A DNA stretch of 61,540 bases from a virus: the IMG/VR virus record IMGVR_UViG_3300031379_000001, positions 1-61,540 of that record; one strand, written 5' to 3'. The notes beneath the pieces were generated by a model that saw nothing but the letters and a program-made list of their open reading frames with translations, was not told the origin of the DNA and ran no database searches. Shown here in pieces: positions 7,070 through 16,903 of this stretch. A program made the translations under genes and the position numbers. Every line of letters begins with the position of its first letter. The stretch's first letter is position 1.

Positions 7070-8794
7070 ATGACAAGACGTAGAGAATTGGGTTCAACAG
7101 GTAGGTCTAGCCGATCAATGTATCAATATACATTAGATACTGACGAATATTTATCATCATTAAAGCACCCTTCTAATATTCCTATATATGAAAGAATGGG
7201 AAGATCAGATTCACAGATAAAAGCAATTTTATTAATGTTAGAACTTCCTATAAGATCGACACAATGGTTTATTAAATCTTGTGATAATTCAGATAAAGCA
7301 AAAGAGATATCTAATTTTGTAAATGATTGTTTATTTGGTGATTATCCGAATGGTATTTTAAATGGTTTTGATGAATTTTTAAAAAACATATGTACTATGT
7401 TTCAATTTGGACATTCAATATTTGAAAAAGTATTTGAAGTAAAACAAGGTAAACTTAAATGGAAAAAATTCGCTGTTAGACCACAATCAACTATTTATGA
7501 TTTTTTATATGATAGTGTTGGTGATGTTAAAGGTATAACACAAACTTTAGTCAATCAAGGATTTAAAACAATAGATATAGGAATAAATAAGCTTTTGATA
7601 TTTACTCATGATAAACAGCAAGGAAATATTGAAGGTATATCGGCTCTAAGATCGGCTTATAAACATTGGTCAATAAAAGATTTTCTATATAAGATTTTAA
7701 ATGTAGGTGTTGAGCGTAATTTAGTTGGAACACCTGTTTTAAATTTACCAGAAAATTATACTCAAAATGATTTTAATTTAGCTAAAGAGATAGTTACAGA
7801 TTTAAGGTCTTCTGAATTTGGCGGTGTAACAATGCCAAATGATTTTGTATTAGAAATGTTTGAGGGTAAGAGGACATTAATAGATGTATTACCATATATA
7901 GAATATCAAGATAGACTTATTTCAAAATCAATATTAGCTCAATTTATGGATTTAGGTTCTAATAGTGGAAGTTTTGCTTTATCTTATGATCAATCACAAA
8001 TGTTTCTTATGATGCTAGAAGCAGCAGCAAAAAATATTTGTAATATTGTAAATTCACATGCTATACCTGAATTAGTAAATCATAACTTTTCTTCTGACTT
8101 ATACCCTAAGTTAACATTTAAACCTTTAAATTCTGGAAGATTAATAAATGTACTTAAAACATTAACAGATGGTGGATTAGTTGTACCAGATGAAGATTTA
8201 GAGAATTGGGTTAGAGATATGTTAGACCTTCCAGATAAAAAAGAGGAAGAAGATGAAATGTATAATCCAATGGAAAATCCAGATCAAAACATAGACGGAA
8301 ATCCAGATAGTGAAGCTAATGAGGAAAAAGCAGAAGATGATATTAAATCGGATGATGAAAAAGGTTCTACAGACAATGAAAATATAGCTAATAATGCTAC
8401 TTATAAAAATAGAATTAAAGACAATAACTTAAATAATACTAAGAAAATGAGTGAAAATTATAATATGAATTTATTTAAATGTAAGAATATTAAAGATATT
8501 ATGTTAAAGCAATTACATGATATGAATGAGAAAGTAATTAAACTTGAGACTTCTAAGTGGTGTACTATTAAACCTAGATATATAAAAGAATTAACTGAAA
8601 GTATATTTGATTATATGAAACATATTAAGTTAGATGAATCAAATAATTTATATCTTAGAGCATCATTAAAAGCATCAGATGTTACTAATAAATTAAAAAA
8701 TAATTTTTTAAATCAACAATTAAATAATGAAAATTGTATAATGAATTTTGAATTAATTGTCGATAATGTAATTAGAATATCAAATAGGTATTAA
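7070..8794 (+). CDS. Portal protein (DUF935 / Mu gp29-like)
   Basis: 574 residues from ATG 7070, which has GAAAGGAG at 7055-7062; an upstream in-frame ATG at 7028 lacks an RBS. The segment IYERMGRSDSQIKAILLMLE and the following LPIRSTQWF are typical of DUF935 portals, which form the dodecameric DNA gate of the head and dock the terminase. The C-terminal 150 residues are acidic, then helical, and longer than the core family. Gene order terS-terL-portal supports the call. Confidence 0.88.
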   Translation: MTRRRELGSTGRSSRSMYQYTLDTDEYLSSLKHPSNIPIYERMGRSDSQIKAILLMLELPIRSTQWFIKSCDNSDKAKEISNFVNDCLFGDYPNGILNGFDEFLKNICTMFQFGHSIFEKVFEVKQGKLKWKKFAVRPQSTIYDFLYDSVGDVKGITQTLVNQGFKTIDIGINKLLIFTHDKQQGNIEGISALRSAYKHWSIKDFLYKILNVGVERNLVGTPVLNLPENYTQNDFNLAKEIVTDLRSSEFGGVTMPNDFVLEMFEGKRTLIDVLPYIEYQDRLISKSILAQFMDLGSNSGSFALSYDQSQMFLMMLEAAAKNICNIVNSHAIPELVNHNFSSDLYPKLTFKPLNSGRLINVLKTLTDGGLVVPDEDLENWVRDMLDLPDKKEEEDEMYNPMENPDQNIDGNPDSEANEEKAEDDIKSDDEKGSTDNENIANNATYKNRIKDNNLNNTKKMSENYNMNLFKCKNIKDIMLKQLHDMNEKVIKLETSKWCTIKPRYIKELTESIFDYMKHIKLDESNNLYLRASLKASDVTNKLKNNFLNQQLNNENCIMNFELIVDNVIRISNRY

Positions 8795-8811
8795 CGCTAG
8801 GGTATTAAATA

Positions 8812-8840
8812 TTGACGATAAGGTAATTTATTAGTATAAT
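8812..8840 (+). promoter_or_regulatory. Promoter of the head and tail genes
   Basis: TTGACG (8812-8817), 17 bp, TATAAT (8835-8840), about 200 bases before the first structural gene at 9040. It lacks the shared GTTAA operator of the early cassettes, fitting separate, probably late, control. Confidence 0.75.
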
Positions 8841-9039
8841 TATTAAATAATAAAGTTATTTAAATGTCATAAAAAAGCTGATACACAAAGTACAGTATAT
8901 GAGTTTAAATAATGAGTACTTGTCTAATAAATAATACTATTAAGGTATTATATCGAATAAATATTATTACTCAATTTATAAATTAATAAATATATAAGAT
9001 TATTATTAATGTATTTTAATAATAAGAAAGGAGTAATAA

Positions 9040-9561
9040 ATGAACGTTGTTAGAAGAATAGACGGATATTATTCACGTTCTATTTGTGGAAGTTCATTAG
9101 CATCTATTACAAGACCAGATGATACTACACAATATACGGTTGGTGATGTTGTCGGTACTAGTCCAGCTACTAATATAGAGTTTGAAAATATATTACCAAC
9201 TGGTGTTAATGATGGACATTTTTATATAACTGATGCTAAGTTAGAAATTGAAAAATCGGCAGTACCAGCGAATATGAGTAGTTTTACATTACATTTATTT
9301 AGTGAAGCACCGACAGCAATAGCCGATAATTCAGCATGGACATTATTATTAGCTGATGGTGGTAAATATTTAGGTTCAATTGATTTCAATACACCAGAAG
9401 ATTTGGGAACAACATTAATTATGTGGGTTGAGAATATTAATATAAAACGTAAATTAGCCACAGATTCTACATCTATATATGGTCAATTAGTAACTAATGG
9501 TGATTTTACACCAGCAGCAGAGGATGTATTTAATATTCAATTAGAAACAGTAGGAGCGTGA
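9040..9561 (+). CDS. Putative virion protein, 173 aa
   Basis: Rich in beta-forming residues, with no membrane or coiled segments. It lies between the portal and the protease, in the head module, behind GAAAGGAG. Similar-looking small beta proteins beside MCP genes are usually head decoration or minor structural proteins, but I cannot assign a family. Confidence 0.6.
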   Translation: MNVVRRIDGYYSRSICGSSLASITRPDDTTQYTVGDVVGTSPATNIEFENILPTGVNDGHFYITDAKLEIEKSAVPANMSSFTLHLFSEAPTAIADNSAWTLLLADGGKYLGSIDFNTPEDLGTTLIMWVENINIKRKLATDSTSIYGQLVTNGDFTPAAEDVFNIQLETVGA

Positions 9562-9565
9562 TAAA

Positions 9566-11215
9566 ATGCGTTCTACTATAAGAATTAAGAAAATGCATTT
9601 TTCAGGTGAACTTGATAAAAAAAGTATAGCAAAAAAAGCTACTACTATTTTTAGTCCTTTAAAAAGATTAACTAATAAATATAGAGGTAATCTTGTTAAA
9701 GTTTTAAGAAATAGTGATGATGCTCAAAAATGGTTTGGTTGTGATTTCAAAGGAAATATTAGATCAATTAAAATCCTTATTTGGTTAAATGGTAGTAATG
9801 GTTTAGTATCAGAGGTAACTAATCAAGCAAGACCAAATGATAATTTTAAACAAACAACTAAGGCAAATATGCCTTTAATTGTTAGTTCAAATACTTTTTT
9901 AAATTTTGGTTTATTATTTGATGGTACTAATGATGGATTTACATGTAATTCTGATGGACTAAATACTACTACTTTACAATTGTTTACAATATATGCTAAT
10001 GTGTTTCAGACTGCTATAGGTAACAAAAGAATAGTTACTAAAAATATAGCTGGAAATGATTATTCATATAGTTTAGGTTCACGTAATACAAATAATCATT
10101 ATTGGCATATAGTTAGGACTGAATTTGGATATAGTGGTTTAGCACCAAGCCCATTGATGCCAACAGTTATTAATTCACATGTTGAATTAATAATGATAAG
10201 AGATAGGGCAAATTCTGATACTAGAAGGATTAAGAATTTATTAGAATATGCTGCTAATTCAATTTCTGGTGCTGTTGATTATAGTACAAGTTATCCATTG
10301 TATATTTCTGGTGCTGCTCTTGGAGAATATTTTCAGGGGTATATGAAATATTTAGTTATACTTAAAAATTCATATCCTAAATTATCTTTAATTACAACTT
10401 CGAAATCATCATACATATTAGATGTAGATGATATGTACTATAATGTTATAACTGCTGTTAGTTTGAAACGTTTAACCAAATGGTATGATGGACCATGTAT
10501 TAAAATTAGAAGAAGTTCTGATGATGCAGAAACAGATATTTATTTTAATGGGTTAGATGTTGATACATCTGCTATAGAAACATTTTGTGGTGCTGGTGAT
10601 GGTTATGTAGTTAGATGGTATGATCAAGGAATTAATAGTAAATATTTAGAAGAAACAACTAAAGCTAATCAACCTAAAATATGTTCGTCAGGTAGTTATA
10701 TACAAAATGGTATTGAATTTACTGATAGTTCAGAAACAAGATTAAATAGACAAACTACTGGTAGGATTTGTAGAGGTATTTATATAAATTTCATAACTAA
10801 AACAGAAGTAACAACAAGTAGTTCATATAAAGTATCATGGAATATAGAAAATTTATATGGTGGTATAAAATTTGGAGATACGACAGGATATGCAACAAAT
10901 GAGATAATTAATATAGGTAATTATGGTCCAACACCAGAACGATCAAGTTGGTCGGATGCTTCTGCTGTTATTACAGCTAATACAACACATAAATTATTAT
11001 GTACATTTGATGCAGCTACACCTAAATGGAATATTAAATATGATGGTGATGATAAACCAATTACAACATATGGAACACCTGTAATATTGAATGCTGATGA
11101 TATCAGAATAGGTGGTCGTGGTGATGGTGCTAGTCAATGGTTTAATGGCTATTGTACTAGTTTCATAGTATTTGATACTGCAACATTGAATTATTCTGAG
11201 TTAGATAAAGTTTAG
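9566..11215 (+). CDS. Two-domain lectin-like virion protein
   Basis: 549 residues with two related halves. The first begins near residue 35 (KVLRNSDDAQKWFG); the second near residue 310 (IKIRRSSDDAETDIYFNG, then GYVVRWYDQ). The pattern matches the arabinofuranosidase-B/concanavalin-like module seen in phage structural proteins that bind glycans. The first half lacks the WYDQ segment and may be degenerate. It lies five bases after the preceding gene. A sugar-binding capsid or neck appendage is the likely role. Confidence 0.65.
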   Translation: MRSTIRIKKMHFSGELDKKSIAKKATTIFSPLKRLTNKYRGNLVKVLRNSDDAQKWFGCDFKGNIRSIKILIWLNGSNGLVSEVTNQARPNDNFKQTTKANMPLIVSSNTFLNFGLLFDGTNDGFTCNSDGLNTTTLQLFTIYANVFQTAIGNKRIVTKNIAGNDYSYSLGSRNTNNHYWHIVRTEFGYSGLAPSPLMPTVINSHVELIMIRDRANSDTRRIKNLLEYAANSISGAVDYSTSYPLYISGAALGEYFQGYMKYLVILKNSYPKLSLITTSKSSYILDVDDMYYNVITAVSLKRLTKWYDGPCIKIRRSSDDAETDIYFNGLDVDTSAIETFCGAGDGYVVRWYDQGINSKYLEETTKANQPKICSSGSYIQNGIEFTDSSETRLNRQTTGRICRGIYINFITKTEVTTSSSYKVSWNIENLYGGIKFGDTTGYATNEIINIGNYGPTPERSSWSDASAVITANTTHKLLCTFDAATPKWNIKYDGDDKPITTYGTPVILNADDIRIGGRGDGASQWFNGYCTSFIVFDTATLNYSELDKV

Positions 11216-11226
11216 GAGGTGTAAAA

Positions 11227-12522
11227 TTGCCTTATACTAAAAAGAATATGCCTGAAAGAATAAAAAAATTACCAAGTAATGCTCAAGATATTTTTATTGC
11301 TGCTTTTAATAGTGCCTTTAAGCAATATGATGGTAATGAAGAAAAATCAAATGCGACAGCATGGGCAGCAGTTAAAAAGATGTTTAAAAAAGATAATATG
11401 GGTAACTGGATTAAAGCATGTGAAGGTTTTAATTATCTGGTATCTTTATCTGAAAATAGTAATCTAGTAGAAATTATGAGAACTGGTAACTGGAAACATC
11501 CTGAATATGGTGATTTAGTAATTACTGATAATACATTAGATAATATCATTATTAATTTTAATGATAGAGTTAGAGGTGTAGACATAGCCATAGATTTGGA
11601 ACATGGTGAATCTAGTTATAAGGGTGAAGCTGCTGGATGGATTAAGAGATTAGAAAAGAAAGATGGTCGATTATTGGCAGAGATCGATTGGACTAAATTA
11701 GGTAAAGAGAAATTAAAAGATAAGATATATCAATATTTTAGTCCTGAGTTTAAGTTTGTATATCAAGATGCTGAAACAGGTAAAATACATAATAATGTTT
11801 TATTTGGTGGTTCATTGACAAATAGACCGTTTATAAAGAAAATGAATCCTGTTATGTTATCAGAGGATATAAACACAAATCATTGTGAATATATAGAATT
11901 AACTAAAAAGGAGGATGAGAATAATATGAATCCAGAATTAATGAAAGTCTTAAAGCTAGATGAGAAAGCTACAGATAAACAAGTAATTGAAGCTATTAAT
12001 AAATTACAAGAATCTAGTGTTAAATTGGATGAATTGAATAAATCTGTAGAAACTTTGACTAATGATAATAATGAGTTGAAAAAAGAAAATGAAACTTTGA
12101 CTACTAAGTTATCAGAAGTTAATAAAACTAAATCTACAGTAGAAGAGGATAATATTAAATTATCTGAAAAGGTTAAAAATATTGAATCTCAATTATTAAA
12201 TGCAGAATGGGAAAAGGTATCTTCTATTGCTTTATCAGAAGGTAAACTTACTCAAAAAATGCTACCTGTTTATGAAAAAAGTTTCAAAGTTGATCCAGAA
12301 GCAACTAAAGAAATGATGAAAGTTTTAGAACCAGTCATAGACCTTAGTGAAAAAGGTTCATCTACTGGAAGTGAAGGAACAACTAATATTCAATTATTTG
12401 AACAAGAAGTTACAAAATATATGGGTGAGAACAAAGTAGATTATAATCAAGCAATTATAGCAGTTGAAAGAAATAATCCTCAATTGTTCAAATTATTTGA
12501 TGCAGAAAGGAGAGGTGTATAA
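11227..12522 (+). CDS. ChaB-like / Mu gpI-like head maturation protease with scaffold
   Basis: 431 residues in three parts. Residues 1-60 (PYTKKNMPERIKKLP onwards) match ChaB. Residues about 70-225 match the Mu gpI protease, with DLEHGE near 130 and the GWIKRLE...YFSPEF...GGSLTNRPF pattern. Residues 234-431 are a long coiled coil typical of a scaffold. The enzyme cleaves scaffold during prohead maturation. TTG start behind AGGAGGTG. The next gene starts at the final base of its stop codon. Confidence 0.87.
   Translation: MPYTKKNMPERIKKLPSNAQDIFIAAFNSAFKQYDGNEEKSNATAWAAVKKMFKKDNMGNWIKACEGFNYLVSLSENSNLVEIMRTGNWKHPEYGDLVITDNTLDNIIINFNDRVRGVDIAIDLEHGESSYKGEAAGWIKRLEKKDGRLLAEIDWTKLGKEKLKDKIYQYFSPEFKFVYQDAETGKIHNNVLFGGSLTNRPFIKKMNPVMLSEDINTNHCEYIELTKKEDENNMNPELMKVLKLDEKATDKQVIEAINKLQESSVKLDELNKSVETLTNDNNELKKENETLTTKLSEVNKTKSTVEEDNIKLSEKVKNIESQLLNAEWEKVSSIALSEGKLTQKMLPVYEKSFKVDPEATKEMMKVLEPVIDLSEKGSSTGSEGTTNIQLFEQEVTKYMGENKVDYNQAIIAVERNNPQLFKLFDAERRGV
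11926..12522 (+). CDS. Nested scaffold protein (internal start)
   Basis: Inside the protease gene and in the same frame, AAGGAGG at 11908-11914 precedes ATG 11926 by 11 bases. The product would be the 198-residue coiled-coil C-terminus, starting MNPELMKVLKLDEK. This mirrors the nested scaffolds of lambda (C/Nu3) and Mu (I/Z). Such an exact SD inside a coding region is unlikely by chance, but expression is inferred. Confidence 0.7.
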   Translation: MNPELMKVLKLDEKATDKQVIEAINKLQESSVKLDELNKSVETLTNDNNELKKENETLTTKLSEVNKTKSTVEEDNIKLSEKVKNIESQLLNAEWEKVSSIALSEGKLTQKMLPVYEKSFKVDPEATKEMMKVLEPVIDLSEKGSSTGSEGTTNIQLFEQEVTKYMGENKVDYNQAIIAVERNNPQLFKLFDAERRGV

Positions 12523-12899
12523 TGGCTGGTGAAAATGCTATTCTTTGTAAAACTTATGAAGCAAATGGAGATTTGTCCGATTATCAATACAGATTTGTTA
12601 AATTAGAAGCTGCTGGAACGGTTGCTATTTGTGGTAATGGTGAAGTACCTCTAGGTATTCTTCAAAATGACCCAGAAGACGGAGAGCAAGCAAATGTTAT
12701 GTTAATGGGAATATCTAATTTAGTTGCTCATGCTGCTATATCTGCTAATGATAAATTAGGTTCTCAAGCATCAGGTAGAGCAGTAGCAGTTACAGCAGAT
12801 ACTAATACATATAATGCTATAGCTTTAGAAGCTGCTACAGCACAAGATGATGAAATTAAAGTTCTTCTAACTAGCGGAGTTCAATATATAGCTGGATAA
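12522..12899 (+). CDS. Head decoration protein (DUF2190-like)
   Basis: 125 residues, beta-rich, between protease/scaffold and major capsid. The VKLEAAGTVAICGNGEVPLG and LGSQASGRAVAV segments resemble DUF2190, a capsid-stabilising decoration family. Starts in the last base of the upstream stop codon behind GAAAGGAGAGG. Confidence 0.7.
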   Translation: MAGENAILCKTYEANGDLSDYQYRFVKLEAAGTVAICGNGEVPLGILQNDPEDGEQANVMLMGISNLVAHAAISANDKLGSQASGRAVAVTADTNTYNAIALEAATAQDDEIKVLLTSGVQYIAG

Positions 12900-12929
12900 T
12901 AATTAAAATTTAAAGAGAGGTGAATATAA

Positions 12930-13862
12930 ATGAGACCAACAACTAATAGTGTACATGTTGACCAAGTTTTATCAAAAATATCTATTAAATATAAAAATCA
13001 TATGTATATAGCGGATAACGTTGCCCCTTTAGTACCTGTTACTAATCAAAGTGATAAGTATTATATATTCAATAAGGCAGATGATTTCACAGATACAGCA
13101 GAATATAGAGCACCGGGTACAGCTTCAACTAGACATGGATTTAGAGTTTCAACTACTCCTTATATGTGTGAAGAAATAGCAGATGCTACAGTTCTTGAAG
13201 ATGAAACTAGAGATAATGCGGATTCAGTATTGAGAATTGAAACAGCTAAAACTAATTTTGTAACTAATAAGGTTCTTTTGAAACTTGAGAGACTAGTAGA
13301 ATCATTATGTATGACTACTGCTAACTGGGATAATTCTTCTACACCAAGTAATTTATGGGATGATTATGTAAATAGTGACCCTATTACTGATATTGAAACA
13401 GCTATTGATACAGTGGAAGACGGTACTGGTGCTAAAGTTAACAAGATGATAATTTCTAATGATGTATGGAAGAAATTAAAGCATCATCCACAAATTTTGG
13501 CAAGAAAACCAAATGATAGTTTTAGAGTTGCAAGACTTGAAGATTTAAAAGCAATCTTTGAAATAGATGATATTATGATCGGTAGAGCATCATATAATAC
13601 AGCTAATCAAGGTCAAACTGCTTCATTTTCAAGAATTTGGACAGGTGATGTATGGTTAGGTCATGTAACTAATTCACCAGCAATAGAAGAACCATCTGCA
13701 TTATATACTTTTGTATGGGGTAGAGATGGCGGTCAAATGCGTGGTGTAAGAAGATGGAGAGATGAAAATGTACATAGTGATATCATAGAAGCATTTATGA
13801 ACTTCGATTGTAAAGTTACTGCTTCTGATATGGGTTATGTATTAGAAGGTTGTATATCTTAA
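12930..13862 (+). CDS. Major capsid protein
   Basis: 310 residues directly after the decoration gene, with IADNVAPLVPVTNQSDKYY near residue 27 and the C-terminal GRDGGQMRGVRRWRDENVHS. This agrees with the gpE/Mu-T-like capsid group that follows Mu-type proteases. It forms the icosahedral shell. RBS AGAGAGGTG. A hairpin follows the stop codon. Confidence 0.85.
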   Translation: MRPTTNSVHVDQVLSKISIKYKNHMYIADNVAPLVPVTNQSDKYYIFNKADDFTDTAEYRAPGTASTRHGFRVSTTPYMCEEIADATVLEDETRDNADSVLRIETAKTNFVTNKVLLKLERLVESLCMTTANWDNSSTPSNLWDDYVNSDPITDIETAIDTVEDGTGAKVNKMIISNDVWKKLKHHPQILARKPNDSFRVARLEDLKAIFEIDDIMIGRASYNTANQGQTASFSRIWTGDVWLGHVTNSPAIEEPSALYTFVWGRDGGQMRGVRRWRDENVHSDIIEAFMNFDCKVTASDMGYVLEGCIS

Positions 13863-13879
13863 TTAATAATATAAGTGTC

Positions 13880-13902
13880 CTACCACTAATATAGTGGTAG
13901 TG
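13880..13902 (+). terminator. Hairpin after the capsid gene
   Basis: CTACCACTA ATA TAGTGGTAG forms a stable stem just after the capsid stop, with only a weak T-run. It may be a partial terminator or an mRNA-stabilising hairpin that helps raise capsid expression. Confidence 0.5.
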
Positions 13903-13934
13903 TTTCCCTTATCAAATATAAGGAGGTCTATATT

Positions 13935-15458
13935 ATGGGAATGAATGATTTTATTTATAACGGTAGAGTTGCAACATTTGATAAACTTAATGTAAAAGAA
14001 AGTTTATTAGTAGGAAACCAAGCAATTATAGCTAATCAAGGAACTACTTATTATGTTGATAGTGGTTCAGGTAGCTCAACTAATACTGGTAGATCGTGGG
14101 CAAAAGCTTTAGCAACATTAGATCAAGCAATTAATAAATGTACTGCTAATCAAGGTGATGTAATTATTGTTGCAGAAGGTCATAGTGAATCGTATACTAC
14201 TACAGGAGCAAAAGCGACATTTGATGTAGCTGGAATTACTGTAATTTGTCTTGGTCAAGGTTCAGACAGACCAACATTTTCATTTGGTCACACAGGTGCA
14301 ACATGGACTATTTCAGCAGCTAATATTAAAATTTATAATGCATTATTTGTTACAGCAGTAGACCAAGTTGTTACATATGGAACTATCTCAGGTGCGGATT
14401 GTGCTTTAATTAATTGTGAAACAAGGGATGTAACAGATAAAGAGGTAGTTAGTGATTTCACAATTACTGGTGATAGATTTGTAGCGATAAATCATTTTAA
14501 AAATGGTTATGTGGATGGTAATGCAAATGCTAGAGTATTTTCGTTGAATGGTGTAGATAATGCTTTAATCAAAAATTGTATTTTTATGACTAAAGTTACA
14601 ACTGCAATTGTAAACTTTGTTTCAAATGCTTGTACAAATATTTTAGTTAATGATTGTCAATTTTATGTTAAAGGTACAACTGATTTTACAAAAACTGTAG
14701 TAGATACTATTACAGGTTCTACATGGCAAGTTAATAGTGGTTTTGATTTAGGTGTTGGAAGTAAGTTTTCTGGTGGTTCTGGTGCTGCTTTAGCTGGTGA
14801 TGATGTTTCAGCAGTAAGTGCAGCAGTAGCAACATTGCAAGCTGAACTTTCAGGAGCAGCGGGTATAGCTAGTTTTCCAGCAGCAGCAGCACCAGCAAAC
14901 AATATTTCTATGGCAGAAGTACTAAGAGATATATGGGATGCCCTTAGAAATGGTACTGGTGGAAGTGAGCCAGCTACTAATTTATCAATAATTGATGAAA
15001 TTAGAAAAAATGCACTTACTTATAATAATGCTAATTATTTAACAGTAACAGCGGATTTAACTAGTGCTACATGGAATACTGCTGCCACACATGAATTATT
15101 CACAGTAACAGGTCTTGTGAGAATGAGAATAGTTGCAGAAGTTACAACAACTGGTGATGATACTAGTGGAAATACTGCAAATATTCAATTAGGTGTTGAA
15201 AATACTACAAATGCCTTTATTGCTGCTACTGAGGTTGATGATTTAGCTGCTGGTGAATTATGGTTTGATGCTACACCAACAGAAGTAACAAATGATACTT
15301 CTAGTGTTGTAATTGATAAGGTTGTAAATAGTGAAGATGTAGGATATGAAATTACTGGTGAAGCTGCAACAGATGGTGTTATTGTATTCCATTGTTGGTG
15401 GGAAGCATTAAATGCTACTGGTAATGTTGCTGCTGGTGACGGTTCTGCAATGGTATAA
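13935..15458 (+). CDS. Beta-helix virion structural protein
   Basis: 507 residues. Residues about 30-270 show the N-terminal signature TTYYVDSGSGSSTNTGRSW and a series of short strands typical of a right-handed parallel beta-helix. Residues about 290-320 are Ala-rich, and the last 150 form another beta domain. Located between capsid and connector genes, so probably a head or neck decoration. AAGGAGG precedes ATG. Confidence 0.65.
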   Translation: MGMNDFIYNGRVATFDKLNVKESLLVGNQAIIANQGTTYYVDSGSGSSTNTGRSWAKALATLDQAINKCTANQGDVIIVAEGHSESYTTTGAKATFDVAGITVICLGQGSDRPTFSFGHTGATWTISAANIKIYNALFVTAVDQVVTYGTISGADCALINCETRDVTDKEVVSDFTITGDRFVAINHFKNGYVDGNANARVFSLNGVDNALIKNCIFMTKVTTAIVNFVSNACTNILVNDCQFYVKGTTDFTKTVVDTITGSTWQVNSGFDLGVGSKFSGGSGAALAGDDVSAVSAAVATLQAELSGAAGIASFPAAAAPANNISMAEVLRDIWDALRNGTGGSEPATNLSIIDEIRKNALTYNNANYLTVTADLTSATWNTAATHELFTVTGLVRMRIVAEVTTTGDDTSGNTANIQLGVENTTNAFIAATEVDDLAAGELWFDATPTEVTNDTSSVVIDKVVNSEDVGYEITGEAATDGVIVFHCWWEALNATGNVAAGDGSAMV

Positions 15459-15503
15459 GTTGATTAAATATTAATATTAAAAAAATGGAGGTGAAAGAAT
15501 AAT

Positions 15504-15947
15504 ATGGCATATACGACATATCAAGAAGTAGATAGATTGTTGAAATGGTTTAGTTTTTCAGCTAGTTCTAAGGTAACTATAACAGATGTAAATACTTATT
15601 TTATACCAGAGGTAGACGCAATTATTGACGGTTATATTGGTAGAGTATACGAATTACCTATAACTGATTCAGATGATTTATTAATACTTAAGTATATTGC
15701 AACAAGAATGGTTGCGTGTGAGATAGCACATGTATTAGTTTTACAGGCTAGTGGTGAAATTAGTCCTATTGTTCAAAGATGGTGTGATACTGCAAAACAG
15801 AAGTTAAAAGATATTTTAACTAGAGATTTACCATTAGAGAATTCAACATTGAAATCTACTGATAGACTATATTCTTTCACATCACATGGTAATAGTGAAT
15901 ATGAAGCACCAGACCCAAAATGGTACTTAAATGTAGAACAGTGGTGA
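15504..15947 (+). CDS. Head-tail connector (DUF1320 / gp36-like)
   Basis: 147 residues. TYQEVDRLLKWF at the N-terminus and the helical YFIPEVDAIIDGYIGRVYELP segment fit the DUF1320 adaptor that extends the portal channel. Position between capsid and tail genes agrees. Confidence 0.75.
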   Translation: MAYTTYQEVDRLLKWFSFSASSKVTITDVNTYFIPEVDAIIDGYIGRVYELPITDSDDLLILKYIATRMVACEIAHVLVLQASGEISPIVQRWCDTAKQKLKDILTRDLPLENSTLKSTDRLYSFTSHGNSEYEAPDPKWYLNVEQW

Positions 15948-15951
15948 TAAT

Positions 15952-16422
15952 ATGTTACAAATAACAGTAAGTGGAATGAGTCAGGTTACACGTAATTTGG
16001 GAAGTATAGCTAAAGGATTTAAAAACTTTAGACCTGTTTTTGAAAAGATAAGTGATGATTTTAGGAAAACTCAATCTGCTGTTTTTAGATCGGAAGGTTC
16101 ATTTGAAGGTCGTAGTGGATGGGTTGCGTTAAGTCCTCAATATAGACTTCAAAAAGCTAAAAAATATGGTGGTAAACCTATATTACAGGCTACTGGTGCT
16201 TTAAGAAATTCATTTACTAGAAAAGGTGGGAATCATATTTGCCAGATATCAAATGATAGAATTATATTAGGTTCTCGTGACCCTAAAGGTGGTTATCATC
16301 AAAATGGTACATCTAAAATGCCAGCAAGACCACCTTTAACAGCTAGTAATACAACTAATAGAAGATGGGTAAGGATAGCACACAAGGAAATTATGAGTAA
16401 TATAAGAAAGGGGTTGATTTAG
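15952..16422 (+). CDS. Phage virion morphogenesis protein (Mu gpG-like)
   Basis: 156 residues. FEGRSGWVALSPQYRLQKAK near residue 60 and ILQATGALRNSF with YHQNGTSKMPARP later are hallmarks of the virion morphogenesis / tail completion family. Starts five bases after the previous stop in the GTGATAATATG junction. Confidence 0.85.
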   Translation: MLQITVSGMSQVTRNLGSIAKGFKNFRPVFEKISDDFRKTQSAVFRSEGSFEGRSGWVALSPQYRLQKAKKYGGKPILQATGALRNSFTRKGGNHICQISNDRIILGSRDPKGGYHQNGTSKMPARPPLTASNTTNRRWVRIAHKEIMSNIRKGLI

Positions 16423-16423
16423 T

Positions 16424-16888
16424 TTGAATAGTGAATATGCATTAGACAATATAAAAAGTATGATGGAAACTTATTTAACTGCAATGCTTAGAACTATTGA
16501 AACTGAAGCATCTGCAACTACTCAAACTACTGACCCTCAAGAGTATGTTATAGGTGAACGTGATTTAGATATATTAACAATGTTTCCTTGTATACTAGTT
16601 TATGCTAAAAATTCGGCAGATAATGATGATGAATTTGGATATCAAGAGCGAATATTAACATATGAAATTGTCTCTTGGGTTGTTGAAAATGACCAAGAGA
16701 ATTTACATAGATTTGTAGTTAGATATGGTGATGCAATTGTAAGAATATTAAGAAAAGAAAATTATTGGGCAACAAACTTACATACACCTATTGTCAAGAT
16801 TTGTACCTTTACTGATTTATTTAAATCAAATATAGGTTATGCACAAGGTGTAATGGTTAGTGGAGAAATTAGATATATAATATCATAA
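16424..16888 (+). CDS. Putative tail terminator protein
   Basis: 154 residues, TTG start one base after the previous stop, behind AAAGGGG. Helical N-terminus, then mixed alpha/beta with FPCILVYAKN near residue 65. Position between gpG-like and tube genes and size fit a tail terminator that caps the tube. Confidence 0.65.
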   Translation: MNSEYALDNIKSMMETYLTAMLRTIETEASATTQTTDPQEYVIGERDLDILTMFPCILVYAKNSADNDDEFGYQERILTYEIVSWVVENDQENLHRFVVRYGDAIVRILRKENYWATNLHTPIVKICTFTDLFKSNIGYAQGVMVSGEIRYIIS

Positions 16889-16903
16889 GGAAGGGGTGTA
16901 TAT

